The position numbers and the translations under genes were made by a program. Positions 50,048-54,593 of a DNA stretch of 54,593 nucleotides are shown here, in pieces (within the stretch, counting starts at the first letter, position 1; every line of letters begins with the position of its first letter). The stretch comes from a virus, in IMG/VR virus record IMGVR_UViG_3300035698_029165, positions 1 to 54,593 of that record; one strand, 5' to 3'. Under the pieces are notes generated by a model. That model was given only the letters and a program-made list of their open reading frames with translations, had not been told where the DNA came from and did not search any database.

Positions 50048-50820
50048 TTTGAAACACCTCCATCAACATCAATAATAACTCGTCCGGGGCCATCAATGGT
50101 AAGGGTTGCACCCTGACGTGTCTGGACAGATTTCACACCTCCGAAGGTTGCAATATTCAAATCCCAACCGGGAATGGCTACATGCCCAGTGGTTCGAATC
50201 ATCGGGGCACTTTTAGGAGGTTCTGCCGTCCTTAAAAACTCCTGTACTTTCACGAAAACTGCTCTGTTTAAACCCAGGCTTTCCATAGCTTCAACCGTTC
50301 GGGGGCCTATGATGCCATCTACGGCACCAATGTTTTTTCCAATCCTGTGTAATTGCCCCTGAACAAATCTCTGATCAGGGTTATCACCAGCCCATGTTCC
50401 AACATCCATCTGAGTAGCAGCACAAACTGAGGGCCATGCCAAATGCCCCCTGCCTTCCGACATCAACTGGTCAAGGATAATCTTCCAATGTCCCAGAAAA
50501 TAAAAAGCATTAGCCTTGGGTTGATCGGCTAATGGATACCGCTGATGGGGCATGAATCCCAAAGGTACCAGGAATCCCCACAAAGCATTCAACTTCGTTT
50601 GAGGGTCAGTGATATCATCTCTGTCCAACCGAACATAGATTTCTCGGCCAGCAGGTTTCAATGACAAAGGATTGTCCATCTCGATACCAGCTTCGGGACC
50701 TTCAAGAATCATTTGCCATTTGCCTATTTCAGCAGCTTTTTTTTCTGCTATTTGAAGGGCTGTTGCCATTTCACGGCAAACTAACAGTCCTTTATAATTA
50801 ACCAAATTCATTCGGTGCAT
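50044..50820 (-). CDS. peptidoglycan-binding-domain protein (258 aa)
   Basis: Residues about 150-185 hold FVQGQLHRIGKNIGAVDGII, then GPRTVEAM, the signature of the PG_binding_1 repeat (pattern VQxxLxxLGxxxGxxDGxxGPxT). No lysozyme, amidase or endopeptidase catalytic motif is seen in the other regions, so it may be a wall-binding part of a lysis or tail system, not the cutting enzyme. The N-terminal 140 residues (YVRLDRDDITDPQTKLNALW, then WPSVCAATQMDVGTWAG) are unassigned. The ATG at 50820 follows GGAGG by 7 bases. Confidence 0.7.
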   Translation of the reverse strand: MHRMNLVNYKGLLVCREMATALQIAEKKAAEIGKWQMILEGPEAGIEMDNPLSLKPAGREIYVRLDRDDITDPQTKLNALWGFLVPLGFMPHQRYPLADQPKANAFYFLGHWKIILDQLMSEGRGHLAWPSVCAATQMDVGTWAGDNPDQRFVQGQLHRIGKNIGAVDGIIGPRTVEAMESLGLNRAVFVKVQEFLRTAEPPKSAPMIRTTGHVAIPGWDLNIATFGGVKSVQTRQGATLTIDGPGRVIIDVDGGVSK

Positions 50821-50833
50821 TTTCGTACCTCCA

Positions 50834-51133
50834 CTATATAGGATTTAATAGGGCATTAACCATGAAAACTTTGGCTAATTTCCCTGCACCTCGGGCTTTT
50901 TTTATAGTGTTTCGAATAAAACCCGCTGCTTTTCCATGAGTATCCCAGTCAGCCAAGTAAACCTCCACCTTCAAACCTGCCTGTTTTGCAGCCCAATATG
51001 CCCATGAATCCACTCCATGGGCACCACCCGATACTATGGTCGTGTCTGGAGCTTTGGCTGCCACAGAGCCAATAAAATACTCAACAGCACCTTTAGCATC
51101 ACACCTACGAGAACCTACAATGGCAATCTTCAT
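50834..51133 (-). CDS. SLOG-family nucleotide-binding-like protein (99 aa)
   Basis: Resembles the YspA/DUF2493 branch of the SLOG superfamily: N-terminal MKIAIVGSRRCDAKGAVEYF, then TIVSGGAHGVDSWAYWAAKQ and DWDTHGKAAGFIRN. These proteins have a Rossmann-like fold and are thought to bind nucleotides or ligands derived from them. At 99 aa it lacks the C-terminal third of typical members (about 130-140 aa). The ATG overlaps the previous stop. Confidence 0.75.
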   Translation of the reverse strand: MKIAIVGSRRCDAKGAVEYFIGSVAAKAPDTTIVSGGAHGVDSWAYWAAKQAGLKVEVYLADWDTHGKAAGFIRNTIKKARGAGKLAKVFMVNALLNPI

Positions 51134-51876
51134 ATTGAAATTACCAGATTCTCCTGATACTCAGGGTTTTCTGCATGGCCAGCATAACCGAATGGGTTAC
51201 AAATGAGCCGTGTCCGTTCCCACACCTTCCCTGGGAAGTCGAAGGTTGAATCGTAACTGTCATGAGTATGACCAAACACCCACAACTTTGGATGCTGTAT
51301 GATAAGAGCCCTTTCCATATTGCAAACAAAAAAAGATTGCATAGGGGAACCCCACCATTTCTTATTAGAAGCTTGATAAGTTGGGATATGATGAGTCACG
51401 ACAACATCCGTTGATTGAATGTTCTTGTGAAGAAAATCCACAGATTTAGCATTTACTTCAAACACCCACTCCTTAAAACCCCGAATAACATTAAAATCAT
51501 TCAACATATTCCAATGAGGGCGAGCTTTTTCAAGATCAGGAAACCACAAGGTAGAACCAATGAACCTTTGACCGTCGATAGTTACATGACTATTTTCCAA
51601 AATATGAAGGTTCTTGTACTTAGAACTCAATCGTTCCAGCTCGGTTAGGACAGTATCTCGATCACAGGAATAAAATTCATGGTTCCCAACAACCATGACG
51701 ATATGAGGGTATTTATTAACCAACAGAGGGATAAGTTCTTCGTATTGGTCAATAAGAGCAAAATCTCCCGCAATGACCAAAACATTAGTATCGTGTGGAG
51801 TAAGAGAATCTATAAAAGAGTAGCCTGTATCTTGATGGAATTCAGCATGGATGTCACTGATCACTTGTATGTTCAT
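51130..51876 (-). CDS. calcineurin-like metallophosphoesterase
   Basis: Five metal-binding motifs are all present and in order: SDIHAEF (D8, H10), VIAGDFAL, VVGNHEFY, VVTHHIPT and VFGHTHDSY. The 248-aa length fits the family. It hydrolyses phosphodiester or phosphomonoester bonds with two metal ions; the substrate is unknown. Close relatives occur in many phages. The ATG at 51876 follows TAGGAGGTTTTT and the stop overlaps the SLOG gene start, so these two are coexpressed. Confidence 0.88.
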   Translation of the reverse strand: MNIQVISDIHAEFHQDTGYSFIDSLTPHDTNVLVIAGDFALIDQYEELIPLLVNKYPHIVMVVGNHEFYSCDRDTVLTELERLSSKYKNLHILENSHVTIDGQRFIGSTLWFPDLEKARPHWNMLNDFNVIRGFKEWVFEVNAKSVDFLHKNIQSTDVVVTHHIPTYQASNKKWWGSPMQSFFVCNMERALIIQHPKLWVFGHTHDSYDSTFDFPGKVWERTRLICNPFGYAGHAENPEYQENLVISI

Positions 51877-51973
51877 AAAAACCTCCTATTATCCATTTAT
51901 CCATAACTAATCCTAAACTATTTCAAATCCCCAAACTCTTCCCTTATCACTTTCCTTAATAATGGAAGTCCCC

Positions 51974-52255
51974 TTACTTCAAGCGTAAAATACGACGAAT
52001 AGTCTGAGGGTCAATGGTCTGTGCAGGAGTAATAACAAATCCTTTATAGAAAATAGTTGCTGAACGTATTTTTTTGGTCCACTTAGAACCTGTTATTTTG
52101 GCAACTTTGAAAACCTGATGGCCTTCTTTTCCATAGACATATACAACATCCCCAACTTTTACTTGAGCTTTTGAACCGTATTCAGGAGTATTTCCTGAAT
52201 TCTTATCAAAGATGACAATATATTTGCCTTCTGTTCTGATTTCCTCATCATTCAC
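51974..52255 (-). CDS. small beta-barrel-like protein (93 aa)
   Basis: Beta-rich with QVKVGDVVYVYGKEGHQVFK and a basic C-terminus (IDPQTIRRILRLK). The pattern recalls KOW or SH3-like barrels that bind nucleic acid or protein, without a firm match. The start is GTG at 52255 with GAGG 8 bases upstream. Element B lies about 73 bases before it. Confidence 0.5.
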   Translation of the reverse strand: MNDEEIRTEGKYIVIFDKNSGNTPEYGSKAQVKVGDVVYVYGKEGHQVFKVAKITGSKWTKKIRSATIFYKGFVITPAQTIDPQTIRRILRLK

Positions 52256-52328
52256 AAATACTACCTCTTAATGGGCAGGAGTTATAGCCTGGTTACCTTA
52301 CAGGTGTCTCTATCACATGGAAGTCTTT

Positions 52329-52369
52329 AGTCATAAGGGACTTGAACTGTTAACCAGTCCCTTATGACT
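52329..52369. promoter_or_regulatory. element B core inside a perfect inverted repeat
   Basis: AGTCATAAGGGACT (52329-52342) is exactly complementary to AGTCCCTTATGACT (52356-52369), a 14-bp stem with a 13-nt loop. The minus strand reads GGTTAACAGTTCAAGTCCC, then TTATGACT, the element B core. It lies 7 bases downstream of the lipoprotein stop and 73 bases upstream of the 93-aa gene start. It has no U-run, so it is either a processing or stability hairpin or a promoter that has gained a mirror copy. Confidence 0.6.
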
Positions 52370-52375
52370 AGACAT

Positions 52376-53410
52376 TTATTCGTCCTCTTCAGGGACAAGG
52401 CATTCACCCTCTTCGGTACATATTGCATCACTCCCCCATCCACCACACAAGGTGCCTTCAGGGCAAAGTGTCCATCCATGTGGGTCAACATTGGAATTAC
52501 AATGTAAACAAGGATCAAGAGGGTTTAATTGGCCGTTACCCATCCCCATCATGAAAGTTTCACCATCCTCATCTTCTTCTGATTCAATGTAGCAATGACC
52601 TGTTATCACGGTGATTTCAATTTCATGCTCAGCATTACATATTTCTATAATATGATTATCTCCACTACTAGGAGGTATTCTACCTTCAACATACCAAAAA
52701 CCGAAACCTTCTGCACAACAGATGTTCTCGTCTTCGGAACTACATTCTCTCTGGTCATTAGTACATTGTTTCAACCATCGTTCTGTGTATTCAGAATCTA
52801 TCAAAGTCATTGGACCATAACCATCAGGAGCTTCAATAGAGTCTGGATTATCTGAAGGTGCCCTCAGTTCGTAAGTCAGGCAGTATTCAGGCTCTCCTGC
52901 TTCCTCCCTGAATATTACACATATCTGACCTTCAAGACAAGTACCTTGTAAATCTTCACAGGAAGCATCTAAACCTGCCAAACATCCTTCTAATGGGTCT
53001 ATTTCATCCTCACCCTCTTCACTGTCTTCTGAATCTTCTTCATCCTCACCATCTTCTTCATCCTCACCATCTTCGGTAGCTTCAGAATCTTCAGTGTCTT
53101 CTAAATCTTCTTCATCCTCACCATCTTCGGTAGCTTCAGAATCTTCTTCATCCTCACCATCTTCTGAATCTTCACTATCATCAGTGGCTTCCACATTACC
53201 CTCGATGTCTGTATCTCCACCCTCGATGTCTGTATCACCATCCTCGATGTCTGTATCACCATCCTCGATGTCTGTATCACCATCCTCGTAGGGATTACCA
53301 GCCGTTGTGAAGACAGTGCTTCCACACCCTGTCAGGAGACTCATCAAGATGATTACTACAAAGATAATTGCTACCAAGATTGTCATTTTCATTAAAATTG
53401 AATGTTTCAT
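52376..53410 (-). CDS. acidic-repeat, Cys-rich lipoprotein (344 aa)
   Basis: A signal peptide ends in lipobox SLLTGC (Cys29). Residues about 40-70 are four DGDTDIE-type repeats, and 75-140 is Asp/Glu/Ser/Thr low-complexity sequence, giving a long flexible acidic spacer. The C-terminal 200 residues carry many Cys residues in patterns such as CEDLQGTCLEGQIC and CCAEGFGFWYVEG, ending CPEGTLCGGW and CTEEGECLVPEE. Architecture and motifs are those of surface lipoproteins of Myxococcota-type bacteria. The ATG at 53410 follows AAGGAGCAAGAAA. It is likely exported and anchored during infection and could change the cell surface; the role is unproven. Confidence 0.78.
   Translation of the reverse strand: MKHSILMKMTILVAIIFVVIILMSLLTGCGSTVFTTAGNPYEDGDTDIEDGDTDIEDGDTDIEGGDTDIEGNVEATDDSEDSEDGEDEEDSEATEDGEDEEDLEDTEDSEATEDGEDEEDGEDEEDSEDSEEGEDEIDPLEGCLAGLDASCEDLQGTCLEGQICVIFREEAGEPEYCLTYELRAPSDNPDSIEAPDGYGPMTLIDSEYTERWLKQCTNDQRECSSEDENICCAEGFGFWYVEGRIPPSSGDNHIIEICNAEHEIEITVITGHCYIESEEDEDGETFMMGMGNGQLNPLDPCLHCNSNVDPHGWTLCPEGTLCGGWGSDAICTEEGECLVPEEDE
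52990..53290 (-). repeat. acidic coding repeats of the lipoprotein
   Basis: Low-complexity DNA encoding DGDTDIE units (18 to 21-bp period, 53205-53290) and GEDEEDSEATE-like units (53000-53190). The units are nearly identical and prone to slippage. Confidence 0.75.
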
Positions 53411-53441
53411 TTTCTTGCTCCTTTTTTATGGGCGTTGTTGC

Positions 53442-53482
53442 CCTCTTATTACAACAACCCAGAAGTTAACATAACTAAGCCG
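53442..53482 (-). promoter_or_regulatory. element A copy 4 (diverged)
   Basis: Minus strand GGCTTAGTTATG, then TTAACTTCTGGGTTGTTG and TAATAAGAG. It precedes the acidic lipoprotein gene by about 35 bases. The leader then holds GGGC-AACAAC-GCCC and an A-run before the ribosome site, as in the small gene at 13.9 kb. Confidence 0.6.
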
Positions 53483-53552
53483 GAAATCGTCAATTATATT
53501 ATTTTTTTTTGATATTTCCTGATTGCCACCATAATTTCCTATTTCCTCCTAA

Positions 53553-54140
53553 TTAAAATAATATCTCCAAACCATGATCACGGGCAAATTCTCGACCACC
53601 GTTTTCATCAAGCATCAAAATTTCAGCACCTTTCTTATCCAATGCCTTAAATCCTATAACCTCCGTTCCTTTCCTAACAAGCTGGAGAGTGTAGATAAGG
53701 TTCCACGGAGCACCAAGAATACTCTGAGTAGCACTCATAACCCAGTTTGAAGGTATCGGTTGAGATGGCACTCCTACCTGCTTTACTTTCTTAACTTGGG
53801 CAGTCGTCGGGGGTGTTGGAACCCACCCAAGTATCTTGGCAATGTTACCAGCGGACATACGGACGTAAGGATAATTCACATATATATAACCCTTGGCAAG
53901 TTTATCAGGCAACCTGTTTCGGAGTTCTGCCCATGTAGTAAGTTGAGTTTGCGGTTTTCTTCCAACAGCACCCCAACCGATTTCAATAGCTTCACTCAAT
54001 CCTCGACCAGAGGCATACCAATATTTATCACTAACTCCGTTTTTATTATTGACATTTACTCCTGTGAATTCCAATCGGATAGACCAAGGATGTTTTTTTT
54101 CAGCAATTGCTTCAGCCTCATGTAACATTAACAGTGCCAT
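53553..54140 (-). CDS. WGR-like domain protein (195 aa)
   Basis: Residues about 20-95 resemble a WGR domain: SDKYWYASGRG, then IEIGWGAVGRKPQTQL and LAKGYIYVN, in the order of the WGR motif (GWGxVGxxxQ) and the closing KGY. WGR domains bind nucleic-acid ends or protein partners in PARP-like and phage proteins. The C-terminal 60 residues (LVRKGTEVIGFKALDKKGAE, then LMLDENGGREFARDHG) form a second small beta domain. The ATG at 54140 follows GGAGATTGAAAA. Element A copy 5 lies upstream. Confidence 0.58.
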   Translation of the reverse strand: MALLMLHEAEAIAEKKHPWSIRLEFTGVNVNNKNGVSDKYWYASGRGLSEAIEIGWGAVGRKPQTQLTTWAELRNRLPDKLAKGYIYVNYPYVRMSAGNIAKILGWVPTPPTTAQVKKVKQVGVPSQPIPSNWVMSATQSILGAPWNLIYTLQLVRKGTEVIGFKALDKKGAEILMLDENGGREFARDHGLEILF

Positions 54141-54171
54141 TTTTCAATCTCCATAGTTCAAGTGGCATTCA

Positions 54172-54213
54172 TCTCTTCTACCCCAACAACCGAGAAGTCT
54201 TGAAAACTAAGCC
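54172..54213 (-). promoter_or_regulatory. element A copy 5 (minus)
   Basis: GGCTTAGTTTTC, then AAGACTTCTCGGTTGTTG, then GGGTAGAAGAG on the minus strand, 32 to 73 bases before the ATG at 54140. With copy 6 it makes a 30-bp inverted repeat around an A-rich centre. Confidence 0.7.
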
Positions 54214-54234
54214 AAAAAAACTAAATAAAAAAAA

Positions 54235-54278
54235 TGGCTTAGTTTCCAAGACTTCTCGGTTGTTGTAGTAAGAGAGAG
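54235..54278 (+). promoter_or_regulatory. element A copy 6 (plus, divergent)
   Basis: GGCTTAGTTTCCAAGACTTC, then TCGGTTGTTGTAGTAAGAG on the plus strand, facing the 23-residue-repeat gene at 54316. It is the only plus-strand copy and lies exactly where coding direction switches. Confidence 0.72.
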
Positions 54279-54315
54279 ATAAAGAACACTGAAAACCTAA
54301 ACGAAGGAACATGCT

Positions 54316-54593
54316 ATGTTAAATAAAAAATGCCCCGTTTGCGGAAAAAAACATAAAATTTGGAATACAATCACCAAGTGTTTTTTGAGACACCCAGATA
54401 AAGTTCATTGGTTTGATATTTCCCAGCATCAATTTTTATCTGAGGAGTTCATTCGTGAATTCCAGGATAAAGTGGATTGGGTTCGGATTTCCCAGCATCA
54501 ATTTTTATCTGAGGAGTTCATTCGTGAATACCAGGATAAAGTGGATTGGTGGAGTATTACCAAATGTCAAACTTTATCAAAGGGGTTCATTCG
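54316..54593 (+). CDS. 23-residue tandem-repeat protein, second copy (partial)
   Basis: Starts at ATG 54316 after GAAGGAACATGCT and runs off the window (92 codons visible). N-terminus MLNKKCPVCGKKHKIWNTIT matches that of the protein at 11.0-12.4 kb. It is followed by 23-residue units such as LSEEFIREFQDKVDWVRISQ. It is a paralog on the opposite strand with the same promoter element and leader. The C-terminal domain is not in view. Confidence 0.82.
   Translation, partial: MLNKKCPVCGKKHKIWNTITKCFLRHPDKVHWFDISQHQFLSEEFIREFQDKVDWVRISQHQFLSEEFIREYQDKVDWWSITKCQTLSKGFI

Overview
The window is a contiguous piece of a large tailed double-stranded DNA bacteriophage genome, or a prophage of one. Two large tail-fibre-like proteins sit at the left edge. 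Most of the rest is a dense block of replication enzymes, DNA methyltransferases, small zinc-binding proteins and unknown proteins, packed with ATGA overlaps. Every supported gene reads on the minus strand up to about 54.2 kb. There transcription diverges and one gene starts on the plus strand and runs off the window. No rRNA, tRNA, CRISPR array or insertion sequence was seen. Terminase, portal and capsid genes were not recognised here, so this is only part of the genome. Two Cys-rich lipoproteins, one with long Asp/Glu-rich repeats, look like secreted proteins of Myxococcota-type bacteria, which hints weakly at the host group.

Layout, left to right. 0.1-7.4 kb: two tail-fibre-like proteins and a small presumed virion protein. 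7.5-10.9 kb: a 2H phosphoesterase, a coiled-coil membrane protein, a cupin, an RlaP-type nucleotidyltransferase and an unknown protein. 11.0-13.9 kb: a protein with 13 tandem 23-residue repeats, a DUF5661 protein and small proteins. 14.0-17.5 kb: a deoxyribosyltransferase-Nudix fusion, a 485-bp non-coding stretch, a DNA methyltransferase and a DUF4406-like protein. 17.6-25.1 kb: a run of mostly unknown proteins, including a tandem cold-shock protein and a lipoprotein. 25.0-30.7 kb: family A DNA polymerase with two inteins and a CHC2 primase zinc-finger protein. 30.7-43.0 kb: a methyltransferase-rich region with two tandem paralogs, an orphan middle module, a decayed copy of that module, a module fused to a C5-cytosine methyltransferase carrying an intein, a methyltransferase split by an in-frame TGA, and another with a mini-intein. 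A papain-like protease and small genes are interspersed. 43.0-49.2 kb: DnaB-like helicase, a candidate loader and an SNF2-type helicase with two inteins. 49.5-54.6 kb: a peptidoglycan-binding-domain protein, a SLOG protein, a metallophosphoesterase, an acidic lipoprotein, a WGR-like protein and the divergent second copy of the 23-residue-repeat protein.

Four points stand out. (1) Six inteins lie in four nucleic-acid enzymes. Five interrupt a catalytic or nucleotide-binding motif, and the sixth splits a conserved methyltransferase motif. (2) The methyltransferase genes look like pieces of one ancestral enzyme (DPPY part, middle part, DPFxGSG part) that now lie in separate, fused, decayed or stop-interrupted reading frames. 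(3) Two families of repeated intergenic elements (called A and B here) lie just upstream of genes and are probably phage promoters. Two A copies face opposite ways exactly where transcription diverges. (4) An RNA-repair-like pair, a 2H phosphoesterase and an RlaP-type nucleotidyltransferase, sit close together. All functions are read from motifs; no database search was run.
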